64,000 nt of DNA from Membranipora membranacea (Eukaryota > Bryozoa > Gymnolaemata > Cheilostomatida > Membraniporidae), in the NCBI GenBank assembly GCA_914767715.1, contig OU612065.1, forward strand, positions 5,330,001 to 5,394,000, written 5' to 3'. Of the stretch, positions 25,701 through 39,323 are shown piece by piece. Numbering within the stretch: position 1 is the first letter of the stretch; each line of letters begins with the position of its first letter. The translations under genes and the position numbers were made by a program. The notes beneath the pieces are model-generated. The model had not been told where the DNA came from. It ran no database searches and was given only the letters and a program-made list of their open reading frames with translations.

Positions 25701-28165
25701 CAAAAGTAGCAGTACATTGAATGGTGTGGTAGAAGTGAAAAACTGCAGTGAAAAACTGCAGGCAGATTATAATTAGTCCTACCTTGTGAGCTGTGAGAGA
25801 CTTGACTACTTTTTCTGGTTAGTTTAGCCACACCAGCCTGTACTAGAGCCTCCTGTAGACTGGCCTCTCCATTATAACACATCTCTACTAGATAAGAGTC
25901 ACCACGACGAGCTAAGAATGTACACATACTCCCCTCGGCTAGCAGCTCCTCCATCTTATCATGAGACTGACTACTCCAATCAGAACCTACAAACACCATG
26001 ACACATGGAACATACACAGAGCATCATCACACATCAGAGTGGATCACTGCATGCAAGTTAAGGTGGTGAATGTCAGGTATAAAGCAGTATTCTCGATCAG
26101 AGCGCTAACGAAGGTTATTCCTAATAATAACCCATAAGCCTGTGGTACAAAATCGGCTTCGCCTGTAACCATTATTTGTAGTAAATCTGTAGTCACTCAC
26201 CGGGATGAGGACTGATTCCTAGTATGGTACACTTGAATGCCTGACATGGTATCTCAATAAGGCTGGATGAGGCAGGATAAATATCATGTTTAGCTATCTC
26301 CTCACTGTTACCATAATCCACAAACAGTACAGTACAGGAGCTCTCCATACAGGCAGTTATCTCACCACGATACCAGTTATTATCAGCTGAGTACTTGGCT
26401 ACACAAGGCGCTCCTACTGATGGGTTACCCATACAACTTGTCTGAGCAGCACACTGAAATTAGATATCAACTTTTGAAACCAACTCATAGGAATTCAGCA
26501 GCTGGCTGCAATCCTCAAAATTATGAACAGTAGTCCAATAACACATCCAAACCAAACTCAGATTTTGGCAACAGACATTTTATCAAAATAGCATATTGCC
26601 ATCAATGAAAGACAAGAACTTTCTTGTCTGATGATTACCCTTCCTTATATTATAAGAAGGCAATGAAATTTTCTATGCTTTCAACTCACTTTATTATCAC
26701 CAGATAATTGGATGAATATCATTGTAAGGTGTTACCTCATAAGCTTGATAATATCACAGAGTAAGGATATATCCTTACTCTGTGATAATATTACCATAAC
26801 ATCTCAGTGTTACCTAAATTTTTGGGCTGATTATCAATAGCCAGAAGCAATTAATTCATATAGGCTCAACTGAGTGATAGTACTGACCTCCTTAGCAGAC
26901 TCTAGTAGTGAGGCTAGTAGGTCTTCACAGCCCTCTTTTTGTACCCAGAATGTAGCTGGATGCAGGAGCCAGCTGACATAGACCATCTCTCTCTGCCCGC
27001 TCTCCACCTGCTGCATGTTATATCCCTGTATAGATGATGAGCTCGGGACGGTGGGGACGGAGGCTACTGGTGGCTGACGTGAGGAGGGGACTGGCACTCG
27101 TACTGGTGAGGCTGTCGTAGGCTGTGCAGGCTTAGCTACACCAGCTAAAATTAGGATAAATGAAAGTTGTATAATATGAAAACATACATTAAAGGGATTC
27201 AGAGGTTTTGGAACACCCTTTCTTCTATAACTGAACAAAAATAGACAGCATAGCATGAAAATCACATTTACTAGTTATATCCATAAAATTAAAAATATAT
27301 TCCATTGAATAGGTATCTGAGTATCTTTTATGTCACAAAATGCCAAGAAAATATTTGGTCTGAATGAGAGTGGTGTAATAAGTAAGCAGCATTCTGCTTG
27401 CAGGATAGCCTTGTGACATAGTCTATCTCTGCAGCACAGCAGTGGTGGCGCTGCCTTCCATCAAGAAAGGCAACTCCCAGGGTTCAAGGTTATGAGATAT
27501 CAAAACCAGTGTTCCATTTAGGCCCAAATATTTCTAAATTATGGGTTTCCATTGTTTTCCCAATTTTGGTACTCAGACTAGGTGAATTAGTTCAAGCCCT
27601 ATGCTGCAGAGACGAACGTATGCCTCAACAGTTCGCACATGCGCAGACTGAGTAAGCAGTTTAGACGTCGTGCATGACGTATAGTTTAGTCAGCAGCCTC
27701 TGCTGCGGGGCGCGTAACCTTGTGTTATGCATGATGATTGAGTCTCACTCTAAAATATAACCTAGATATCCTCTTACTTTCTTTACCTGTTATATTGCAC
27801 ATGCTCAAAGGGTAATATCAGGACTCCGAAAATATTCTTACTGCAATTGTGGCATTTTCTATCTGTTTCAAGCTGTTTTTTGTCTTGATATAATACAATG
27901 TTTGGATTGATAGTAGGTTAGCATTAATTTTGAGGCATTAAAGGAAGGGTTTACCAATTTTTCAGATTGGTCCTGTAAATCTGGAACTTTGATATATCAA
28001 TGAGCTAAGCATAATCTATGATCACACAAAAAATCAATTATGTAACTTGAACCTCTCCAATGTCCTGCCAAAGAAGTGGCTCTTCGCATTCGAAACCTCT
28101 GTTTACCTTTATATTACCGCAAGCTCGATGCAAATGCACTAATAAAGCTCATATTTTGGATAATC

Positions 28166-28204
<39 letters not shown>

Positions 28205-31200
28205 GGTACTGTCGGTATAATAAAAAAGGATTTGATCTAGTTGAGGGTGTATACCTTGTACTAGTTGAGCACCGAGAGATGAGCCTTTTATACCCATGTT
28301 TACCAGTTTAGTATGTGTTTTGATTGTTCCGATCACTTCTATGAAGCATGAAGACTCCATGACCAACTCGGAAAATTTGTTGTTGGCATCTTCGCTCCAT
28401 ATTGTCCCTACAAGCGGAAATTTAGTCATAAGAATGTTGAGTGCACAGAAGTCGCTGTGTAAAAAGTACGATCTCAGGTCAGTATATGAATAATCTACCG
28501 CGTTTGGGAAAGAGAGAGACTGGCCACAAAGAAACGTCTCCATCCATAGCCACTGAAACCAACCAACCAATTCTTGGCCATTCACAGGGCATTGATAGTA
28601 TTTCATTGTCAATCCAAAACAACAATTTGAAACAACTTTCTAATCCCTATAACGGTATCCAGGCTTACCCCGAGATATTCAGACATGCAGTAGTGGCATG
28701 TGAATATTTACCTGTTGATGTTACTCCATTTAGACAGGCCTCTATGGCAAATCCAGGCTCCCTTTGCAAACTGGCCGGGATTACGACCATACTAGAGAAC
28801 TCAACCAGTTCTGTATTACCATAATCAATAAAAAATATCTACAAACACAATATTACACATAATTATGACTTTGAAGAAACTAGTGATGTATCGGTACTTT
28901 CTGAAATGTTTTTTTCTCCACCACAGTTGCAAATATCAGATGAGGATTCCAATGTTATTACGAGTAGATCAGGAGCGGTTACTAACACTGTTACAACAAT
29001 GATAATCCCCCAGAATCTTATAAGGTGAATAGGTACAGATAGCTATGGTATGCAAACTATTCAAACCTCTTTCCAGAGTCAGAATTCACTTTTTAAACTA
29101 TTGCCTTTGTTGAACACAAATTCTGACAGAAAGACTACGAACTGCTAGTCATGAGGATTGGATTGACGTGTAGCCTGCAAGCCTAAGGATAGGATATAAC
29201 AATATCGCAACATGCTGAATCCAGAAAATGACATTTGTTCGGGTTCTGTCAGTGGCAGTACATCATTAACCACATTCAACCCAAGTTTGTACCTCTCAAA
29301 CCAGCAAGTCATGTCAACTTTTTGAAAGCCCCGAAGTTGAGAAATATATTTACATATGTGTATCACCTGCTCACGGTTTGTTAGGTGCAATGAGTCAAAA
29401 TGTAACCAAAATGCTGAAACTTGTTGTGAATCACGGAAACGAACTTGGGATGCTTCTAAAAATGTACGCCAATACAATACAGAGGAGGCATAACTGTGTG
29501 AGACTCTTCATTGGCAGACAATTCTCACAGGTGATATGTATGTCTAGTAATTTTTCTACCACCTCATAGTTAGGCAGCAGCAGCGGGTGTGATCACACTT
29601 ACCTGAGCACCTGTAGGTTTTACATCTATCACCTGACCTCTGTACCATGTTCTATCCTCGCTATACAGTGCGGCACATAACTGCCCTACTGTAGGCGAGC
29701 TCAAAGGTTTACAACTTGTACTGTTACAATGAGCGGCTAGTTTAGCACCTAAATCCATCACAGCATCTGTATCGCTATCTATCTGCACCCAGAACTCAGA
29801 GGGGTTGTTCACAAATACAACAGTTCCCTGAAATGAGCTAGGGACTGCTCGCTTCTGCAAACAAAGCACAATATCCCACATTACAGTACTGGTTAGTCTA
29901 AGGTCCAACTAGCTAATGAGTCTGCTACTTAGAAGCTTGCTAAATACTTGTCATTTTTGACATGGTGTGAAGTATGCTAATAGGCTTGGTAACAATCAAA
30001 TTGACTTCACGCTTTAGATGATGGTCTTTTAAAGGGTTTGTCAAGAATCATGAAAGAGCAGCAATAATTTAGATTCCACCTGTACTGAATTTTATTACAC
30101 GAGGATCCAATAAACTTCGATTCCACAAGTATCAAATTTCTTCACATTCTTCTCAACTTATTTTATCAAGATATTGTGCATTATCAGTAGGCCTAGCTTT
30201 ATTTTAATATCAAGAGTTAATTGTTTTCAAAGCGCATTACCTGTGTTTCACTGTGAGTAGGTCTGACAGGTGATTGGGTAGCAGATGAGGCCGCACTGGC
30301 CGATTTAGAGGCGATAAAACCCATGTTGTGTGGATGTGGTAACTTAGCTGGTATACTTGAGTTTGGGATCTGTGGCGTTGTCAGTTTTCCAGATATCTTA
30401 CCAAACCAGTCATTCACACTACCTATAATTTACCGAAAAATATTAAATTTTATGTAGATAGTTCATCATTGGCAATACTGCTCATTCCTGTCATTACTCT
30501 ACAGGAACCTCAGATATTATTACATTCTTGTACCAAGGCTCATGAAGATTAGTAGTCCAAGTGGTCAGATCACTTATTATATTATCCTACAATTTTGTGG
30601 ATATTTGATATAGAACATCGAACTGTCAACTGTCTGGTCAAAATACAAGTCATACCTGTTGTGTGAAATAACTCGATACACCAGCTGTCGCTATCAGCCT
30701 GACTCTTTGTGACAAAACAAGCGGTGAACGTTTGATTCAAGCACATGGTACGGAACGACTCATGATGCTGTTTGTCGATAGGTGTACTATAGTCTATTCT
30801 ATTTAGTCGACATTGAATCCCCTGACAAGGCATCTTATTCGCTGTCACATCTATCCTGGTGTTATTTATATTCACGGTCTCATTGTTGCCGTAATCTAAG
30901 TACCTCACTTCTAGAGTACCATCTGTGTTAATTTCTGCAATTGAAACACTATTTTTATCCATCCGTTGTATCCACAAGATAGCTTAAAGGTGGAAACCAT
31001 AGACAACACACATCTACGGCAGAACCGCATTCTTTTATTTACCCTGAACACTCAAAGACTCAATGGTTGTGGTAAGATCATCCTACAAACACCAGCAATA
31101 TGACAGCAAATTGCATAGAAAAACAACTTGTTTTAGAGTGGCTAATGTACTGATTGAGTATTCTTACTTTTCACTTCAGCTCTATACCATTGATTGTCAA

Positions 31201-31637
31201 AGCTGAATTGAGCTACAACCATACTGCCAGGTTGAGGGGAGGCAGAAGGAGGTCTTGATGAGGTGCTGTTCTTTTGTATATCTCCCATCATTGCATTGAA
31301 CTCCGTCTGTACAAAAGAAAATATGACAACATAAAAAATGTTGACAATTTTTTTCCATCATTTGTCCGAATACCAAGATGATATAGGCTGCTAAGAGACG
31401 CATTATATAAATAATGTATGTTTGAGTAGATGGCTTATCTTTACCAGAGCATTAGGAAGACTCCTTGCCTTGAGCTAATAATACTGTAGGAGTAACTATA
31501 TGACTATAGTAAACCCTTTTAATGATTTGACTCACCTCAGAGCCAGCAAGTTTGACTGTGAAACTTTCTGCATTTTCAACATCTGACACACTCACTTTAT
31601 CCCAGCATCCATCGGTTATAGATGGCTTAGCTGCCAT
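12407..31637 (-). CDS. Multi-Tudor germline protein, eleven Tudor domains
   Basis: Tudor proteins bind dimethylarginine on Piwi proteins and scaffold germ granules and the piRNA pathway. Twenty-nine exons (minus): 31637-31536, 31306-31168, 30934-30656, 30422-30241, 29854-29603, 28838-28712, 28407-28255, 27144-26888, 26453-26201, 25986-25783, 25224-25069, 24705-24455, 24054-23871, 23629-23078, 22847-21753, 21470-20904, 20734-20180, 18921-18625, 18414-18222, 17960-17682, 16468-16275, 16012-15924, 15700-15491, 15220-15112, 14863-14766, 14133-13936, 13732-13003, 12751-12708, 12460-12407. They sum to 7803 nt (2600 residues plus stop) with every junction in phase, and a TGA lies in frame two codons before the ATG. 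Each Tudor core shows WYRA-like then D(Y/F)GN motifs: YLDYGN, FIDYGN, FVDYGN, FLDYGN, VDFGN, IDYGN, VDFGN three times, then DYGT and DYGK. An acidic tail follows. Size and domain count resemble Drosophila Tudor; orthology is not established. Confidence 0.92.
20180..23629 (-). other. Array of five recent Tudor-module exons
   Basis: Exons 23629-23078, 22847-21753, 21470-20904 and 20734-20180 begin and end in phase 1, and their lengths are multiples of three. They carry Tudor domains 5-9. The modules share the order: strand ending in SFxA/PF, linker, GYL then EVSQ then F-x-QKT, then VGQACIAK, WYRA, VDFGNS, DIL, a stretch ending in L-x-WA. The 22847-21753 exon holds two modules without an intron. 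Unit length is about 184-189 residues. The pattern is what serial exon duplication would leave. Confidence 0.9.
25382..25450. repeat. 11-bp minisatellite
   Basis: The unit CGACCCAGTAA repeats with an 11-bp period about six times; the last copies are degenerate. It lies in a Tudor-gene intron. Confidence 0.95.
28169..28202. repeat. TA dinucleotide microsatellite
   Basis: An uninterrupted AT/TA run of more than 30 bp in a Tudor-gene intron, downstream (minus sense) of the exon ending at 28255. Confidence 0.95.
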
Positions 31638-34306
31638 GACTCAACTAAGGTCTGCCACTGAATGATAGAATTAGAACAATACATTGTAAGTCTTCAGTAG
31701 ATTGGATATCAAGCATAGAGCAGGTAATGATCATCCGACTTCTTGATCATACAAAGAAAATCTGAACAGATCACCAATGAACTCCCTCCCTCTCTCTGGA
31801 AGGGGGAGTTCATTGGATCCACAATGCTGTCACTGTTTGCGTCAGAGGTCTTTTAATTAGAATGAGCGATGCTTCACTAAAGCAAATTAACACTATCACA
31901 TCGCTCAAAGTTATCACTCACTTGCTCTTTCAATGAGACAAATTCGCTCCAAAATCGCTCACTCAGAATGCATATATATAGTTCCATCAACGGGTGAGAT
32001 TACTGAGCTATCACTCACTCATTGAGTGATCATATTGTGATTTTGGCTGTATTCAATTGAAAGGCCCTCGGGGTTGCAAGCATCACCCCATATAATCATC
32101 ATTGAAGACGAAGTGCATCACATAATAAATGAGAGTTTCCATAGTTGTGCCGCCCACTGGCATGCTGTCAACTTTTATATTCAGGAATATTAGAAGCCAC
32201 TCGATTCCCCAACCATTGCAGTACGTCTAAACAGTTATAATGCCTCATAGATAATTAAAAATCACTCCCATCCTATCACTGTAGTGTAGTGTATCAGTAG
32301 TAGGGGCAGTAGAGTAGGCCTAACGTAACTGTAATATATATGCATTCTATCAGGAATTCTCCCTGATTCCATCATTGACATCTGGAGGTGCAAGCACAAA
32401 TGAATTTTTCAAGTTTTCATTCTCAAAGTACTTACATTGATAAGTCAGATTACAAATTTGACAATTAATTATTTGACTTGTCTCAAGTTTCATTATTATT
32501 TATTATAAAAATTATGATTTCCTGTCAATTTTAATTTCACCTGAAAGCAAAGAATACCCACAACAAGCAGGATAACTTGTGTGATGGACAATATATATGA
32601 CCCAGTGCATGATCAGTCATATACATAATTGGTGTGGTTTGCAATCAAACCCAAATAATGGAGTGAAAGAGTTAAGAATACAAACCAGGGTGAAATTATC
32701 AACTCTTTTTACTTTCTTCGTCAGCATGTGCGGTTGGTTTGCGCATGCTCACAACAGCTTATGCTTAGGGGTGACCCCTCCGTCCGCCCATCCCATATAT
32801 AGAACCTATTGAAAAATCCCAAACCCGGGAAAAAAGCACGTGCCTATCTTAGAAATTACTACCTGCCTGCTGGAGAGTGAGTGAGATCTATGGTGGTGAT
32901 ATTGACTTACCCTAATATAGCTGTAACTGAGATCTGGGTTGGGTCCCATCTTTTTGATCATTTTGTTTGAGAGGGGAGTAGCTCCATAATAAGCTAACCA
33001 AGACATGCTACAGTTGCTAATAGTAACTAGCAAAACTCTACAGGGAGTTGCCCAGTCGCACCTAAAGTGAAGGCAACTCCCATTTAGCTCCATATCTGCT
33101 ATCAAAGCTGATGCTTTTTTGCTTTATAATTTTTATTGCCGCTTTTTTTTGTACCATCCGTCAGGACAGCTATCTGACACAGCTGCAGATTATACTTGTA
33201 GAATCATCTTGTGGTAAGAAGAGAGGATGACTCAGTATCACATCAGATTCGACATGCGGGAATGAGATATTCAAAGTTACAGCATCAGGTGAGCATGTTC
33301 TATCCTGGTAGTGGTAGTGGCATTTTATTATCTCCCATATCCCTTCCTTGATAAGGAGCTGGTTGATAATATAATGCAACCGCCAGCAACCCGGCAAGGT
33401 TTTAGCCCTTAAACTATTTCAACATAAATATTTTTAAATTGATTGATTGATCCAATTCGCCTTCCTTTGACAGTGCTTTGACTAAGTACCAGTCGAATGG
33501 AAGGGACCCGGAAAGCAGGCTAACTGAATCAACATACATGTGGGGTGTGTTTACATACGCGTTAGTTATGTAATGTATCAGCTATTTGTCTTCTCATGCA
33601 CAAAGAAAATTCAACTAGAATATAATGCATTACATGCGCTATCACTTCACGTGGGGACCCCTTGCATATGCCTGAGTAAATGACGATTAAGAGAGAATGA
33701 TAAAGTACGAACAGACAAAGAATATTAGATGGGATTCATGGACAAGGTCAGTATTTGACTAAATATAGAATGGATTCTATCAAAATCCCTTAGCAAACTT
33801 TGGTTACGAGCGCAGTTTGCACAATATATACACGGGTTTCAAGAATCATTGATCTTGTGTCTTTTCTGTAATCTAGTCTTGTAAAGAGTTTGGGTTGTTT
33901 GGCCCATAGGGGTTTGTACTGATACAGCTGACACTCTCACTGGTCGTTACCGTACCCAACGTAGCGATACACCTGTATCAATGATGCTACTAGTAGATTA
34001 TGAATAAAATCTAATAACATCTGCTAGGCGTTTGACCCTCGATTCCATAGTCCAATCATCAGAAGAGTAAGCCTGCCATAATTTCTGGTCATAGACAACA
34101 TATATTATATGGATGTCCGCTCTAAGCGAGGTATGATGATACAAAACTGAAACAATCCTGTCCTTTCAATTATTTTTGCATATTCAAGCAGAATACAGGT
34201 GGGTGTAATGTCGCATATAATATAGCTCAGCCAATTCTTCCCGGGTGCTGAAAGACTGAAATGTTACCATAATAACAACATAACTAGAAAATCAATCTTG
34301 TGAATT
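31638..34306. other. Intergenic between Tudor gene and VWA cluster, no gene seen
   Basis: About 2.7 kb upstream of the Tudor ATG and downstream of VWA gene A. It should hold the Tudor promoter, which I cannot place. Small inverted repeats occur, for example TGAACTCCC near 31779 and GGGAGTTCA near 31804. No open frame here has domain similarity or splice support. Confidence 0.5.
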
Positions 34307-34312
34307 TTTATT
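34307..34312 (-). terminator. AATAAA polyadenylation signal of VWA gene A
   Basis: AATAAA on the minus strand 28 bp beyond the stop codon of the minus-strand VWA gene. Confidence 0.7.
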
Positions 34313-34339
34313 GCACAAACTCACTTTGTGTTATAACAA

Positions 34340-37300
34340 TTAAACACATTTATTTGGGGATGCTTGCGCCTTGGCCATCACAGATTCGGCCATCTGCTTG
34401 AAGTACTTCATACCATCTAAACCAAAAGATGATTGTGGAGATTTTCCAGACATGATGTCAAGTTCACACTCTCTAGCATCAGCCACACCCACTGCAAATA
34501 CGTTGACTCCTTGACCCATCGCTCTGATGCTGTCGGACTCCTTAGCGAGGGTATCACACTCCATATTACATCTTCCATCTGTGATGATAATGACATCAGT
34601 AGCCACATCCTTGTTGTTCAGTCTGCTGGCTCCCTGTAAACAGAAACAAAAATGCTCATAATCTATTTATATTGGCTCATGACAATGTCGCCAACAGTGA
34701 TTTTGAGCTGAAATTGAGTGTGTCTGTCCAATAGTTAGATTTATCGGTTTTATGCCGCCGCAAATGGATTATGATGGTAAAATGTTGGAAAATCTTTTTT
34801 TTTTACTATTTTGATACAGTTTTTGAGAGGGACGAAGTAAATTTTTGATTTTAACAAAGTTTTTCTTTTAGATCATTATTTTATATTCCAATCGCTAACC
34901 ATTTGCCTCATCTCATCATTCCATGATGATATTAAACTTTAAAGTTATTATTATCGTTTTGATGACAGATTTCGAGATGTGTCCATGCTATCTTACCTTG
35001 CCCAGGATAGCCTCCTTGACAAAGTTGAGGGCTGTTGCTGTGCTCGTCATACCTTCTCTTCTGTGCTTCACTGACAGGATTTTGTCTTGAATATAACTAA
35101 TACCTTTGTGACTTTCCTCAAAGCCGATTACTTGAGTAACTCGGGATCCAAATAGCACCATAGCCATCTGTTTAGTTCCCATGTCAGTTATTTCTGATCC
35201 TAAAAAAGACATAGAAGTTCAGAAATTTGTGTAATTTTTAATTGTACATTTCAATTTAGTACATGGTGTGAATGTTTACCTAATGTTTAATGGGTACATA
35301 AATGATTGTTGATTTTCAGTAATTTGTTTTGGGGAAAATCTGTAATAACATTTTCTATTTGAGTTGGTAGAGCAGCCGCAAACGGACACTTCCCTCAAAA
35401 CCCTCATTCTTTCAAGAATCCCAATTGAGACAAATTGTTCCTAACAATTCGCTCAGAAGGTATATAGTTTCAGTGATTTTTTTCGGTAACAAGAGCTGCC
35501 AGGTTTATGATTGGGAATGCCTCAGTATGATTGTATATTTTTTTGCAGATGAGAAGGAATTCTTACCAAATTTGACCGGACAGAAAGCCTCAATAAGTGA
35601 ACTGATAGCTTCTTTAGCAAGAGTAAACTCTGAGCCAAGGATGCTGCCTGATGTATCGAGTATGAACACAAAGTCTCTGTTAGCTGTCTTTACTGCTTCT
35701 CGCTTAGCCCTGCCAAAACAATAATTTTCAGGTATGTCATTAGAATTCGAATTATTGTAGCAAAAATTTTATATTATTGTATTTGATGATCAGGGGTTCA
35801 TAACTTCGGAAGAATTATTTCTTGTTGAAAGCAGTCATGAACAAGAGACACTGTTGGAATATAGGTATGCGCGTAATTACTAGAACTTTGTCATTAGGAT
35901 AAGGAGTTGCATATCTCATATTGATCAAAATTAAGTTGCAGTTTGAATACAATATAACCAAAGAAGCATTACTTTGAGTATATACCTTGTACATTACACT
36001 TACCAAGCTGAGAGTGTCTCTCGTTTACCGAATGCTGTGTAACCGAGACAGCTGTCTATCGTCTTCCTGTCCTGTGAGATCTGAATCGGTTTGGGAATGT
36101 ACCAGGGTGCTATAAGGGAGGATCCACTTACAGCCTTAGCAGAAGCGACACGATTTTGTGTTCCTATCTGACTGGCGAAGGCATCAGCAAGGTTTGATAT
36201 GCCTGCACCTTAACAGAGAGATAAAAAACTTCATGATTATGAGTAAGGTTCCCCACAGGGCCGGAGGCTTAAAGCCAAACCAAACAATCAATTCTATTTA
36301 TTAGGAAATTGTTAGTTACGGGTATGCTCGACCCAGTGTTCTGATTGAATATCACCACTGACATCGAATACTATCGGTGAAGACACCTTTAGTTGTAGTG
36401 TGGAAAATATAAACATCTCATAAAAGGCGGGACAAGCACTGGATGGGATATGGCATATACTGTGAGAACCTTTAGCTGTAAGAGCATCACTTACTTTGCA
36501 GCATAGCTCTTCTTGCCACATGCAGCTCATCTGGCCCATAATGCCCGGCGCCTAAACTTCTTCTCACATCTTCATTTGCCAAGCATCCGCTGTTAAAACA
36601 TCCAATAAATTGAGAATCAGCTCAGTACTCATATATCCCATCTGTTCAGGAGCATGGCGGCTCTCATCCCTAACACAAATGCCATAATGAATGTCTAAAG
36701 ACTCATGAAAGTTTAATTACGCTCCTACGTTGCGTTTAGAAATGACATTAAAAACATACACACAGAAAATACATAAAATAATATTTATATGTTTACTGTA
36801 TTATCGCTCGTACTGTCAGGAGCATTTTGGTAACTCCTGACAAATACCATAGTTATTATACTGATATTTATTAGTGTAGGTAAGCAGCAGCCTTATAGGC
36901 ACTGTATTTATCAATTGAATTATGTGCATGCGCTAAAAGCATGCTTGTGTTATTCCATGGCTTACTCAGAGATGTTTAATTTATTTAGCCTTGGTCTGCT
37001 GAGCTAGCAAAATGTAACTTATTGTACTATCTTAAATAATCTGCTGTACAATGCAAAAGTGTAACACAAAGGAGCCGATCATTAAGGCATAACTGATACA
37101 TTATATCAAGCACTAATCCTTGGCTGCTAATGATAATAGAAGGATGTTTGATTTAGCTTCAGTTTAATTATTATGAAACAAAAATATAATTAGGAAGATA
37201 ATTAGTTAGTAATATGTAAATTTAGGCAGCAACTATTAGAGACACAACTGCCTCAACAAAAATAGTGTTCGACAATGTTTATTGCAACAGTGACCTTTTA

Positions 37301-39323
37301 ATCAATGCTATCCCCCCCCCCCCCCCCCTTTTATTAGCCACTACACTATTCATGTACAATTGTTGTGTCTAGTTATTTACATTACCACAATTAGCAGTAG
37401 AAACTTGTAATATGATTATTTATTTATTATTGGTTTTTAGTTGTGACTATTTATCTGGTCATGGAAAGCAGCATTTGAAAAACTAATTGCTGTAGAATTA
37501 TTCTATGAATAACATAATTTATACGTACTGGAAACTTCAGAATAGGAGTATGATCATTTTCATGTTTGATAATTATTTATTATCAAATAAATGACATATG
37601 TAGCAATGCCATGTGCTAACCAATATTTATCATATGTTTTATAATTAATCTTGGGTTTATGAGTCATGTATAGTCAGCAAACAGTCAGCATCATTGCAAA
37701 ATATCGACCCTAGCAAATGTTCCACTTATCTGCAAACGGAATTTTTTATGAGCCACCTCAACATTATTGCAACGTGCCAACTCAACAATCCTAACACCCT
37801 ATATAAGGCAGGGCCCACCGTAGTAAGTTTGTAGTAGCACTTTAGACTTTGGCAGCAAGGGTTTGTCAGAGGAGTAACATTTTAGACTTTGGCAGCAAGG
37901 GTTTGTCAGAGGAGTAACATTTTAGACTTTGGCAGCAAGGGTTTGTCAGAGGAGTAACATTTTAGACTTTGGCAGCAAGGGTTTGTCAGAGGAGTAACAT
38001 TTTAGACTTTGGCAGCAAGGGTTTACCAAGAGTATCAATTTTAGACATTGGTGGTAAGAGATTATTAAGGTGAAAAACAGAGTTCAGGATTACGAGTTGA
38101 AGACACGGTGACAGAGACGTACATAAAGAGGAATTACAGAGTTCAGGATTACGAGTTGAGGACACGGTCACAGAGGCGTACACAAGGAGGAATAATAGAG
38201 TTCAAGATTACGAGTTGAAGACACGGTGACAGAGGCGTACACAAGGAGGAATTACAGAGTTCAAGATTACGAGTTGAAGACACGGTGACAGAGGCGTACA
38301 CAAGGAGGAATTACAGAGTTCAAGATTACGAGTTTGAAGACATAGTGACAGGAGCATTCACAAAGAAGAATTACAGACTTCACTAGAATATAGCAAGTAC
38401 CGTATTATTTTGTAAGGCAATTATTTTTAAGACCTTGAAGATTTATTTATATCTCAAATTTTATGAAGTTAAAGTGTCATCTGATTTTGTTTTCAATAAA
38501 TTCAAAATTCGCAAGAGGCTAATATTTTCTAGCCGGGCAGGTGGCGCTCCAGGGTATTTATTGGCATACCTAAAGTGGGGCGTAAAGCAGTTTATTTTGG
38601 CTAGTGAGACTGCTTCGCTTGGGTCAAATACTTTAATAAGTTAACATAACTATTGGAGAGCTTGAATCAAAGTCATCCTTTGATGTAATTGAAAGTGATT
38701 ATTTATAAGGCTGAAATTTAATTTTGTTATCATAAGTAGACTATCAAATTATATGTTATGTAATAGTAAAGCTAATTCTTTGAAGTATCATTCCCCCCCC
38801 CCCCCCCCGCAAGTCAGGGTAAGGATAGTCCTAGTTCTATCAAGTAGCCTTTTCTGTTCAGAACTGTGAACGGTAGAACGAAGTCTATTTTTGGGTTGCC
38901 TTTTGTTAAGCAAAGCACTTGATTATTGACATAATAGACTAATTGAGATATTAATCTGGTTTATTAACATAGTGTGTAGACACAAACATAGACAGGTCAT
39001 ACATAATTTGTCGCATTCTTGTAAACTTTCCTAACCACGTCATAATAAGGAAGTTACAATAGGGTTTCCCAGTGAAGTTCCTTTGTAATATTGAGGAGGG
39101 AATTCCCTAAGTTAAACTATCTTGAGTAACTACGGTTGAATAGTATTAATTGACCATAGAATTTAACTCTTATTATTACATTGTATTTTGAGATATTACC
39201 CCTGCTAGGAACCTGAGAAAATTAGTATTTACTAACGGCATAAAACCAAAAGCCCACCTTACCAGCCTGACAGTACAAGTCTTACCTCAAAAGAGCGATG
39301 AAGCATAATGTTGTCAGTGCCAT
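34340..39323 (-). CDS. Secreted VWA-domain protein, paralogue A
   Basis: Six exons (minus) 39323-39286, 36589-36495, 36202-36004, 35709-35567, 35199-34997 and 34633-34340 sum to 972 nt (323 residues), all in phase. A signal peptide (MALTTLCFIALLSGCLA) precedes NEDV. A dibasic ARR comes next, then a spacer with one conserved Cys in DSCLG, then FGKR and a VWA domain with an intact MIDAS: DTSGS, a threonine in the TSTAT stretch, and the aspartate of IIITDG. VWA domains bind protein ligands through a MIDAS-held metal ion, so an extracellular adhesive or matrix role is plausible. The first intron is 2.7 kb and carries two minisatellites. The protein is clearly related to the two plus-strand neighbours but is the most divergent, and it lacks the intron between their exons 3 and 4. 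I do not recognise a named orthologue. Confidence 0.88.
37312..37328. repeat. Poly-C tract
   Basis: Run of 17 C on the plus strand in the first intron of VWA gene A. A second run of 16 C lies at 38793-38808, and the two minisatellite arrays lie between them. Confidence 0.95.
37841..38040. repeat. 40-bp minisatellite, about five copies
   Basis: Units start with TTTAGACTTTGGCAGCAAGG and repeat every 40 bp at 37841, 37881, 37921, 37961 and 38001. The first four are virtually identical, the fifth decays, and a partial sixth follows. Intronic to VWA gene A. Confidence 0.97.
38077..38372. repeat. 59-bp minisatellite, five copies
   Basis: Units starting ACAGAGTTCAGGATTACGAG repeat every 59 bp at 38077, 38136, 38195, 38254 and 38313 with a few substitutions. 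The array begins about 35 bp after the 40-bp minisatellite and shares no obvious unit with it. Confidence 0.96.
38793..38808. repeat. Poly-C tract
   Basis: Run of 16 C about 1.5 kb from the first poly-C tract, in the same intron. Confidence 0.95.

Noticed and set aside
38435-38644. Plus-strand 69-codon frame in the VWA A intron
   Set aside because: Lies beside the minisatellites, with no splice context or similarity.
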